DNA of 64,000 nucleotides from Cyanobacteria bacterium UBA6446 (GTDB lineage: Bacteria; Cyanobacteriota; Vampirovibrionia; Gastranaerophilales; Gastranaerophilaceae), in the NCBI GenBank assembly GCA_002438405.1, contig DJOE01000004.1:42290-106289 (forward strand), in the 5' to 3' direction. Below are positions 58,327 through 64,000 of this stretch, piece by piece. Within the stretch, counting starts at the first letter, position 1. Each line of letters begins with the position of its first letter. Made by a program: the position numbers and the translations under genes. The notes below the pieces were generated by a model. That model searched no databases. It saw nothing but the letters and a program-made list of their open reading frames with translations, and had not been told where the DNA came from.

Positions 58327-59649
58327 ATGAAGCTTCACATGCAAATCCTTATTGCGTTAGGTCTTGGTATTAAACGTAACTGGCATATCTTTTTTGGTAT
58401 TATTGCCGGTATTTTTGTGGGTATTTTCTTATACGCTCACCCAAATGACCTTGTTGCAAACATTTTGACTTTTGTTGGTCAAGTATTTATTAGATTGATT
58501 CAAATGGTTGTAATTCCATTGGTTGTATCGGCAATCATTATTGGTATTACGAGTGTTGGGGATAACAAACAACTCGGTAAATTTGGATCTAAAATGGTTT
58601 TATATTATGGAATTTTAACCACTATTGCCGTTACAATCGGCGGTGCTTTAGCTTTAATTGTAAAACCAGGAGCAGGTGCAGCTCATTATATTTCTTCAAA
58701 TATTGCAACCGGTGTTCAAGCTTCTGTTGCAACTGCAATGCAGCAACAACAAGGAAATATTCTAAATCTATTCTTAGGTTTTATTCCTAATAACCCTATT
58801 GAAGCATTTGCAACAGGTAATATGGTTCCTATTATTTTATTTGTTGTGTTGTTTGCTTTGGCTTTAGCTAAAGTTGGCGATGTTAACAGACCAATTGTTT
58901 CATTCTTTGAATCAGTTTTCGCTGCAACAATGAAAATTACAGACTGGATTATGTTATTTGCAGCTCCAGGTGTGTTTGCTCTTACTGCAAGTGCTGTTTC
59001 TAGTTTCGGTGTTGATATTTTTGCAACAATTTCAAAATATTTGTTAGTATTATTAGTTGGTTTCGGTATTCAAATGTTTATCGTTTATCCGGTATTTTTG
59101 AGATGTTTCTCTAAAGTATCAGCCGCAATGTTATTCTCTGCAATAGCAGAGGCTACAATGGTTGCTTTTGGAACGGCAAGTTCTTCAGCAACATTGCCTT
59201 TAACAATTGCATGTTGTGAAAAAAGAGGTATTTCTCATAAAATTTCAAGTTTCGTATTGCCATTAGGTGCGACATTGAACTTTGATGGTACTGCGTTATT
59301 ACAAATGGTTGCGGTAATATTCTTGGCTCAAGCTTATCAAGTTCACCTAACACCATTCTTGATTATCCAAATTGGTATTTTAGCAATCATTGCATCAAGT
59401 ACATGTGCAGGAATTCCTGGGGGCGGATTGATTACAATCGCTCTAATTTTGAACGGAATGGGATTAAGTCCGGAACAATTAGTTGCGGGTTTTGCTTTCC
59501 TATTCACAATAGAAAGAATTACAGATATGTTTAGAACTACATTAAACGTAACTTCTGATGCTGTTGTAGCAGCAACAATTGCGGATAATGAAAATGAAAT
59601 CAATTATGATTTGTTAAACAATCCTGCAGCTTATGAAGATATTGCATAA
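58327..59649 (+). CDS. Dicarboxylate/amino acid:cation symporter (DAACS family)
   Basis: A 440-aa transporter with eight membrane helices and two hairpins. 'GTASSSATLPLTIACCEKRG' is the Ser-rich hairpin motif (about residues 281-300), 'LPLGATLNFDGTALLQMVAV' the NMDGT-like helix with substrate and Na+ residues, and 'TCAGIPGGGLITIALIL' the second hairpin. It would import C4-dicarboxylates, glutamate/aspartate or neutral amino acids with Na+ or H+. Na+ coupling would fit the nearby-encoded Na+ pump, which is inference. It is monocistronic with a strong terminator. Confidence 0.93.
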   Translation: MKLHMQILIALGLGIKRNWHIFFGIIAGIFVGIFLYAHPNDLVANILTFVGQVFIRLIQMVVIPLVVSAIIIGITSVGDNKQLGKFGSKMVLYYGILTTIAVTIGGALALIVKPGAGAAHYISSNIATGVQASVATAMQQQQGNILNLFLGFIPNNPIEAFATGNMVPIILFVVLFALALAKVGDVNRPIVSFFESVFAATMKITDWIMLFAAPGVFALTASAVSSFGVDIFATISKYLLVLLVGFGIQMFIVYPVFLRCFSKVSAAMLFSAIAEATMVAFGTASSSATLPLTIACCEKRGISHKISSFVLPLGATLNFDGTALLQMVAVIFLAQAYQVHLTPFLIIQIGILAIIASSTCAGIPGGGLITIALILNGMGLSPEQLVAGFAFLFTIERITDMFRTTLNVTSDAVVAATIADNENEINYDLLNNPAAYEDIA

Positions 59650-59670
59650 GGGTTAGATTTATAGAGATAT

Positions 59671-59703
59671 AAAGGCGGCGACTTAAATAAGTCGCCGCCT
59701 TTA
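59671..59703. terminator. Terminator
   Basis: AAAGGCGGCGACTT pairs with AAGTCGCCGCCTTT around a four-base AAAT loop, a strikingly GC-rich stem. It lies between convergent genes. Confidence 0.92.
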
Positions 59704-59725
59704 TAATTAATTTTATTTTTTATAA

Positions 59726-60346
59726 CTAGCTTTCTTTAAGATGTTTTATGTGTTTGTAAATATAAATTCCACCTAATATCAATATTGCAACAATAATGAT
59801 AGCATCAAACTTATGCCAAATTGCCTTTAACTTGTCTAAATGTTCGCCAAGTTTTAGCCCAACATAAACTAAAACATAACTCCAAATCAAAGAACCTAAA
59901 AAAGTTAAAGAGAAAAAAGTTCTTTTTCTTGCTTTTAAAATACCTGCCGGAAGTGAAATAAATGTTCTTACAACCGGCAACATTCGGCATAAAAAGAAAG
60001 CCCAATCTCCGTATTTATCAACCCATTTGTCAGCTTCGTCTAAATCTTTCTTTGAAACAAGAAAATATTTACCATATTTTTCAACGAACTTTCTCCCACC
60101 AAAAAAACCAATATAATAAGACGGAATAGAACCGATTACACAACCAAACGCACCTGCAATAGCTGCTAAATGGAAGTTCATTGCACCTTTACTAACTAAA
60201 TAACCTGCAAATGGCAATACTGCTTCTGATGGCAAAGGGATATTGCATGACTCAATAGCCATCAACAATGAAATTCCCAAAGGTCCCATTGCGGAAATAA
60301 CACCCTCAATCCAACTTATCAAACTTGCTAAAATACTATCCAACAT
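59726..60346 (-). CDS. DedA-family membrane protein
   Basis: A 206-aa membrane protein. 'MAIESCNIPLPSEAVLPFAG' (residues 29-48) is the conserved re-entrant E-x-x-x-P-x-P-x-E motif, and 'FFLCRMLPVVRTFISLPAGI' is the second motif with the essential Arg residues. DedA/VTT proteins are implicated in lipid-carrier (undecaprenyl phosphate) or phospholipid flipping. The protein is full length and monocistronic. Confidence 0.94.
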   Translation of the reverse strand: MLDSILASLISWIEGVISAMGPLGISLLMAIESCNIPLPSEAVLPFAGYLVSKGAMNFHLAAIAGAFGCVIGSIPSYYIGFFGGRKFVEKYGKYFLVSKKDLDEADKWVDKYGDWAFFLCRMLPVVRTFISLPAGILKARKRTFFSLTFLGSLIWSYVLVYVGLKLGEHLDKLKAIWHKFDAIIIVAILILGGIYIYKHIKHLKES

Positions 60347-60466
60347 AACATTTTTCTCCCTAAAAATTTCTAAAAGAAGTATAACACAAAAGCTTTAAAA
60401 CAAAATCAATAAGCTTTGTAACTCTTTTAAATGTAATCTTAAAGATATTATTGAATACAAACCTGA

Positions 60467-61240
60467 CTAAACAGAAGCTTTTTCTTCTACTGTATTTAAA
60501 AGATAAATTTGTCTTAACCCCTCTAGTGTTAAAGTTGGGTTAACATCATCAAAAGGTCTGGTTAAATAATTTGCAATCAAACCGCAATAACCTCCGGTTG
60601 CAACAATTGTGGCCTTTTCCCCAAGCTCCTTTTCACATTGAGAAACCAATCCGTCAACCATGCAAGCTGTTCCACGGATTACACCGGACAAAATAGCATC
60701 TGTTGTATTATGTCCTATTGCCTTTTGTGAAATTGAAACATCAATCTTCGGAAGTTTTGAAGTTGCATTTTTCAAACATTTCATTTGAGTATTTATCCCA
60801 GGAGCAATTACACCACCTAAAAATTCACGATTAGAATTGATAATATCAAATGATGTTGCAGTACCAAAATCAATTACAATAACTGCACCTTTATACAAAT
60901 TTGCAGCAGCAACGGCATTTGCAAGTCTATCTGCACCAACTTCTCGAGGATTATCCGTCAAAACTTTTACACCCAAATTGATATCTGAGGCGACAAATAC
61001 AGATTTTATACCAAATACATTATCAACCGCACGTTTGAATTTTATATTAAGTTCTTCAACAACAGATGCAATAACACAACCATCAATTGAATAATCCTTA
61101 AACAATGATTTCAAAAGGATTTCATATTCTTCACCAGACAAATCTTTATCTGAAGCTAAACGAAATTCATTAATATATTTATTGTCTTTATATAAACCTA
61201 GGGTAATACTTGTATTTCCGATATCTGCTGTTAATAACAT
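60467..61240 (-). CDS. coaX: Type III pantothenate kinase
   Basis: A 257-aa kinase for the first step of coenzyme A synthesis. 'LLTADIGNTSITLGLY' (residues 2-17) is the phosphate-binding D-x-G-N-T motif, 'NPREVGADRLANAVAA' and 'VIVIDFGTATSFDIIN' are the substrate and catalytic motifs, and 'GGVIAPGINTQMKCL' is the family's dimer site. With coaE at 54 kb it gives two CoA-pathway genes in this window. Confidence 0.95.
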   Translation of the reverse strand: MLLTADIGNTSITLGLYKDNKYINEFRLASDKDLSGEEYEILLKSLFKDYSIDGCVIASVVEELNIKFKRAVDNVFGIKSVFVASDINLGVKVLTDNPREVGADRLANAVAAANLYKGAVIVIDFGTATSFDIINSNREFLGGVIAPGINTQMKCLKNATSKLPKIDVSISQKAIGHNTTDAILSGVIRGTACMVDGLVSQCEKELGEKATIVATGGYCGLIANYLTRPFDDVNPTLTLEGLRQIYLLNTVEEKASV

Positions 61241-61301
61241 AATAAACTTGTCCTCACATATCTGAGAACAAGTCTATTACAAACATAGTTTTTATGCAAA
61301 A

Positions 61302-61523
61302 TTAAATATTAGTACCACCTAAGTCGTGTCCGTTAGAAGCTGCAAAGCCCCAACCAAAAGCAGAGCCAGAATTATGTACAGGGGCATGACCAGCTGCGAC
61401 TTGCCCATTTTGTTCAAACAAGAATTTTTTAATATTCCGAACTTCTTTTGTACCAAAACCAGCTAAATATGTACTAGCTTTTTTATATCCGTTTCCGATT
61501 GCATCAATTGCATTGCCGCTCAT
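61302..61523 (-). CDS. Small Gly-rich protein, unknown function, under GCAAT-type promoter
   Basis: A 73-aa protein starting behind CGGAGGATGAAATT. The first half is helical ('AIDAIGNGYKKASTYLAGFG', 'EVRNIKKFLFEQNG'); the second half is Gly/Ala/Ser/His-rich ('AGHAPVHNSGSAFGWGF', 'NGHDLGGTNI') with no signal peptide. I recognise no family. Its upstream region carries copy b of the GCAAT-N17-CTTTATATA element, linking it to the CHAP genes and to the small genes after tuf. Confidence 0.65.
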   Translation of the reverse strand: MSGNAIDAIGNGYKKASTYLAGFGTKEVRNIKKFLFEQNGQVAAGHAPVHNSGSAFGWGFAASNGHDLGGTNI

Positions 61524-61560
61524 AATTTCATCCTCCGAGTGTCATAATCATTCTTACTTA

Positions 61561-61589
61561 TATAAAGTATTTCTTAATGACAGGATTGC
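61561..61589 (-). promoter_or_regulatory. GCAAT-N17-CTTTATATA element (copy b)
   Basis: On the minus strand GCAAT begins at 61589 and CTTTATATAA at 61567, with identical spacing to the other copies. The GGGGA that follows other copies is absent here. It lies about 40 bases upstream of the 73-aa gene. Confidence 0.65.
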
Positions 61590-61665
61590 TTAAAAGCAAA
61601 AATATTGTTACATTTCGTAATATTTATATAAAATGTTTAAATGTTTCAAATTACAACAATAAACC

Positions 61666-61693
61666 TTGACAAAAAATTATGAGCTGATAGAAT
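61666..61693 (+). promoter_or_regulatory. Promoter of tuf
   Basis: TTGACA (61666-61671), 16 bases, TAGAAT (61688-61693). The leader to the start codon is about 60 bases, with AAGGAG before the ATG. Confidence 0.75.
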
Positions 61694-61760
61694 TAGAAGT
61701 ATCGTAGAATACTAAATTTATAGTAGTATATAGTAGACAGAAAAGAAGGAGATTAATCTC

Positions 61761-62969
61761 ATGGCACGTGAAAAGTATGAACGTAAAAAACCGCACTTGA
61801 ACGTAGGTACAATCGGCCACGTTGACCACGGTAAAACTACATTAACTGCAGCTATTACTGGTGTTTTAGCAGCAGCTGGTCAAGCAGCAGCTAAAAAATT
61901 CGATGAAATCGATGCTGCTCCAGAAGAAAGAGCTAGAGGTATTACCATCTCTACTGCTCACGTAGAATATGAAACAGATAAGAGACACTATGCACACGTT
62001 GACTGCCCAGGCCACGCTGACTATGTTAAAAACATGATCACAGGTGCTGCTCAAATGGACGGAGCTATCCTTGTTGTAGCTGCAACTGATGGTGCTATGC
62101 CTCAAACTCGTGAACACATCTTGTTAGCAAAACAAGTTGGTGTTCCTAACATCGTTGTATTCTTAAACAAATGCGATATGGTTGATGATCCAGAATTATT
62201 AGAATTAGTAGAAATGGAAGTTAGAGAACTTCTTTCTTCTTACGAATTCGATGGTGACAACATTCCATTTATCCACGGTTCAGCTTTGAAAGCTTTAGAA
62301 GCAGTTCAAGCTAATCCATCTATTAAACGTGGAGAAGATAAATGGGTTGATAAAATTTGGGAATTGATGGATGCTTTAGATACATACTTCCCAGAACCAG
62401 TTAGAGACTTAGACAAACCATTCTTGATGCCAATCGAAGACATCTTCTCAATCACTGGTCGTGGTACAGTTGCTACTGGCCGTGTTGAACGTGGTATTGT
62501 TAAAGTTGGTGACGAAGTTGAATTAGTTGGTATCAAACCTACTAAGAAAACAACAGTTACTGGTGTTGAAATGTTCAGAAAATCTCTTGACCAAGGTCAA
62601 GCAGGTGATAACATCGGTGCTTTACTTCGTGGTGTTGATAAAACTGAAATCGAACGTGGTCAAGTTCTTGCTAAACCAGGTTCAATTCACCCACACACTA
62701 AATTCACAGCTAACGTTTACGTATTGACTAAAGAAGAAGGTGGACGTCATACTCCATTCTTCCCAGGATATCGTCCTCAATTCTATATCAGAACAACAGA
62801 CGTAACTGGTTCAATCAAATTCGACGGTCAAATGGTAATGCCTGGTGATAACGTAGTTATGGAAGTTGAATTAATCGCTCCAGTAGCTATCGAAGAAGGT
62901 ATGAGATTCGCTATCCGTGAAGGTGGTAGAACAGTTGGTGCTGGTGTTGTTGACAAAATTATTGAGTAA
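61761..62969 (+). CDS. tuf: Elongation factor Tu
   Basis: A 402-aa GTPase that delivers aminoacyl-tRNA to the ribosome. The G motifs are 'GHVDHGKTTLTAAITG', 'RGITISTAHVEYE', 'HVDCPGHADYVKNMITGAAQ', 'NKCDMVDD' and 'GSALKALE'. Domains 2 and 3 show 'IEDIFSITGRGTVATGRVER' and 'FFPGYRPQFYIRTTDVTGS'. It stands alone with its own promoter and terminator, outside the usual rpsL-rpsG-fusA-tuf operon, so it may be one of two copies or a relocated single copy. Its G/C at third positions appears higher than in neighbours, as expected of highly expressed genes. Confidence 0.98.
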   Translation: MAREKYERKKPHLNVGTIGHVDHGKTTLTAAITGVLAAAGQAAAKKFDEIDAAPEERARGITISTAHVEYETDKRHYAHVDCPGHADYVKNMITGAAQMDGAILVVAATDGAMPQTREHILLAKQVGVPNIVVFLNKCDMVDDPELLELVEMEVRELLSSYEFDGDNIPFIHGSALKALEAVQANPSIKRGEDKWVDKIWELMDALDTYFPEPVRDLDKPFLMPIEDIFSITGRGTVATGRVERGIVKVGDEVELVGIKPTKKTTVTGVEMFRKSLDQGQAGDNIGALLRGVDKTEIERGQVLAKPGSIHPHTKFTANVYVLTKEEGGRHTPFFPGYRPQFYIRTTDVTGSIKFDGQMVMPGDNVVMEVELIAPVAIEEGMRFAIREGGRTVGAGVVDKIIE

Positions 62970-62998
62970 TAATTTTTAAATAACCCAATACAAAAACT

Positions 62999-63034
62999 TA
63001 AAGGCTTGATACAAACGGTATCAAGCCTTTTTTA
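62999..63034 (+). terminator. Terminator of tuf
   Basis: AAGGCTTGATAC pairs with GTATCAAGCCTT around a five-base loop, followed by a T run. Confidence 0.93.
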
Positions 63035-63103
63035 ATTTTACTTTCCAAAATATAACCCTAAACATGAGAAAATCTAAAAACCAACGAGTGCTTCTAAATT
63101 TTT

Positions 63104-63277
63104 TTATGCCAATAATACTTCCAAAATCTTAGCATTTGTTTGAGCTCTACGTACGTTTAGCAAGTATTTCTCAACATTTGCTTTAATTTCTTTTGCATCT
63201 TTATCTAAATACTTGACCTCATCATCAAGCATTTTCATGTAGTCATAAACAGTGACCATTTGATAATCTTTTTTCAT
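63104..63277 (-). CDS. 57-aa small protein, paralogue of the one at 63762-63932
   Basis: An open frame of 57 residues starting 'MKKDYQMVTVYDYMKMLDDE' and ending 'YLLNVRRAQTNAKILEVLLA', with AGGGGA just before the ATG. It matches the 56-aa protein at 63762-63932 along its length: MVTVxDYxxxLD near the start and EKYLLNVxRAxTNAKIxExLLA at the end. It is charged, helical and soluble, with no signal or membrane segment. It lies 37 bases after the ribbon-helix-helix gene in the same direction and shares the TNAxIxExLL tail with it. Function unknown. Confidence 0.75.
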   Translation of the reverse strand: MKKDYQMVTVYDYMKMLDDEVKYLDKDAKEIKANVEKYLLNVRRAQTNAKILEVLLA

Positions 63278-63314
63278 TTTCCCCTAGTCCTAAAATAATC
63301 AACCTTGACCTAAT

Positions 63315-63503
63315 TTATCCGAGCAGAGCTTCTAAGATTTCGGCATTAGTAACAGCTTTTTTACCATTTCTAACTTGGTTTCTGTACATATATGTTCTTA
63401 ATGCTTCACGAATAAGTTCTGATCTTGTACGATTTTCTGAATCTGCAACTGAATCGATTTCGTCTAAAAATTTTTCGGGCATTGAAATTAAAACTCTAGC
63501 CAT
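63315..63503 (-). CDS. Ribbon-helix-helix (CopG-like) DNA-binding protein
   Basis: A 62-aa protein. 'ARVLISMPEKFLDEIDSVAD' gives the beta strand and first helix, and 'NRTRSELIREALRTYMYRN' the second helix of the CopG/MetJ-type fold. Such proteins bind DNA as dimers and often act as antitoxins or autorepressors. Its C-terminus 'AVTNAEILEALLG' repeats the tail of the two small proteins beside it. It has a good AAAGGAG ribosome site and carries copy c of the GCAAT-type promoter. No recognisable toxin gene adjoins it; the following 57-aa gene is the only partner candidate. Confidence 0.88.
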   Translation of the reverse strand: MARVLISMPEKFLDEIDSVADSENRTRSELIREALRTYMYRNQVRNGKKAVTNAEILEALLG

Positions 63504-63543
63504 TTTTTTCTCCTTTAATTTTTCCTAACTTTATGTATATCCC

Positions 63544-63583
63544 CTTGGTATATATATAAAGTATTTTTGAGATAAAAAATTGC
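63544..63583 (-). promoter_or_regulatory. GCAAT-N17-CTTTATATA element (copy c)
   Basis: On the minus strand GCAATTTT begins at 63583 and CTTTATATA at 63561, followed by AAGGGGATA. The gene's real ribosome site (AAAGGAG) is separate and nearer the start, so the AAGGGGATA box belongs to the promoter region rather than being the Shine-Dalgarno. Confidence 0.7.
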
Positions 63584-63603
63584 TACTTTTGTAGAGAGAA
63601 AGT

Positions 63604-63736
63604 ATATAATTGTAATATATGTTTACAAAACCTGAACTGTTTTGTTATTTCCATGATTATTAAATGATTAGTAGCAAAGCTACGTGCATAAAACCTAAAA
63701 GGCGGAATTGAAATTTTCAATTCCGCCTGCTTTTTT
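63604..63736 (+). ncRNA. Candidate small RNA
   Basis: A plus-strand TATATAAT box (about 63604-63611) with TTGCTA 17 bases upstream is followed, after about 90 bases without a credible gene, by a strong terminator (63700-63734). The interval contains GTAGC-aaa-GCTAC and CAAAAC/GTTTTG stems. A transcript of about 120 bases would be made. A 14-codon frame lies inside, without a ribosome site. Support is from the promoter-terminator pairing only. Confidence 0.4.
63700..63734. terminator. Strong terminator
   Basis: AGGCGGAATTGAAA pairs with TTTCAATTCCGCCT, with GCTTTTTTG on the plus side and TTTAGGTTTT on the minus side. It can end both the candidate small RNA and the 56-aa gene. Confidence 0.88.
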
Positions 63737-63761
63737 GTTTATTTGCCTCTGAACTTTTTTA

Positions 63762-63932
63762 TTAAGCTAACAATGCTTCAACAATTTTTGCATTTGTTTT
63801 TGCTCTTTGTACGTTTAATAAATATTTTTCTACTTGCTTTTCAATTTCTTTTTCTTCAATTGATACACATTTTACATTATCTAATCCGTTGATATAATCT
63901 GCAACTGTTACCATTTCATATTCGTTTCTCAT
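63762..63932 (-). CDS. 56-aa small protein, paralogue of the one at 63104-63277
   Basis: An open frame of 56 residues starting 'MRNEYEMVTVADYINGLDNV' and ending 'EKYLLNVQRAKTNAKIVEAL' plus LA. AGGGGATAAAAA before the ATG is the ribosome site. It is a clear paralogue of the 57-aa protein half a kilobase away, with the middle diverged. Copy d of the GCAAT-type promoter lies 45-70 bases upstream. It ends 28 bases before a strong terminator. Function unknown. Confidence 0.78.
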   Translation of the reverse strand: MRNEYEMVTVADYINGLDNVKCVSIEEKEIEKQVEKYLLNVQRAKTNAKIVEALLA

Positions 63933-63963
63933 TTTTTATCCCCTGTTCTCTTTTTATTTCCCT

Positions 63964-64000
63964 TACTCTTATATAAAGTATTTTTCGATTTAAAAATTGC
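63964..64000 (-). promoter_or_regulatory. GCAAT-N17-CTTTATATA element (copy d)
   Basis: On the minus strand GCAATTTTT begins at 64000, the window edge, and CTTTATATAA at 63978, followed by TAAGGGAAATAA. Identical spacing to the other copies. Confidence 0.7.

Overview
The window is strongly AT-rich and gene-dense, and comes from a diderm bacterium. The best overall fit is a non-photosynthetic relative of the cyanobacteria (Vampirovibrionia, also called Melainabacteria; Gastranaerophilales-like). This lineage is an inference. It rests on an F-type ATP synthase operon in the cyanobacterial order a-c-b'-b-delta-alpha-gamma with two different b-type subunits and no beta/epsilon genes, on prepilin-like proteins with an A|FTLAEVLITLG leader junction, on TolC-, TonB- and ExbBD-type envelope genes, and on a biotin-dependent oxaloacetate decarboxylase typical of fermenters. 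A 16S or marker-gene placement would settle it. I saw no rRNA, CRISPR array, integrase, transposase or recognisable riboswitch.

Layout. 1-4.8 kb: the end of a tRNA-dihydrouridine synthase gene, two secreted beta-rich proteins, then a TonB/TolA-like protein with ExbB/TolQ and two ExbD/TolR genes. 4.8-9.6 kb: a MarR regulator with a membrane-fusion protein, a divergent TolC-like channel, and a PAS histidine kinase. 9.7-16 kb: a small membrane protein, a PfkB kinase, a large unknown protein, and PNPase. 16-19.4 kb: a decayed DUF3137 gene, two tRNA-Arg genes flanking a CHAP-like hydrolase, and a LemA-DUF3137 pair. 19.4-28.6 kb: dispersed repeats, two prepilin-like genes (one with a G12 tract placed like a phase-variation switch), a nitroreductase, an LCP protein, a tandem pair of large unknown membrane proteins, and an XRE regulator. 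28.6-37.8 kb: the ATP synthase operon, then divergently BirA and the oxaloacetate decarboxylase subunits gamma, alpha and beta. BirA would biotinylate the alpha subunit, whose pump would generate a sodium gradient. 37.8-39.6 kb: a PurN-like/PurD-like pair with altered active sites. 39.6-61.3 kb: mostly housekeeping genes (IlvB, RNase PH, YraN, SpeB, LigA, SIMPL, Apt, a glycosyltransferase, HU, Rex, YbgC, an Rsu/Rlu pseudouridine synthase, CoaE, an ABC exporter, a nitroreductase, a DAACS symporter, DedA and CoaX), a second CHAP protein and tRNA-Leu. 61.3-64 kb: EF-Tu and a cluster of very small genes.

The most unusual signal is a repeated upstream element, GCAAT-N17-CTTTATATA, with identical spacing at all five sites. 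It precedes both CHAP-domain genes, a 73-aa unknown gene, a ribbon-helix-helix plus 57-aa operon, and a 56-aa gene. The 57-aa and 56-aa proteins are paralogues, and all three tiny proteins in the last kilobase end in a TNAxIxEALL-like tail. Together these look like one regulon read from a non-standard promoter, linking cell-wall hydrolases without classical signal peptides to a family of tiny proteins. A second theme is a set of large lineage-type proteins sharing an N-terminal FTG motif (11.4-13.8 kb and 23.9-27.3 kb).
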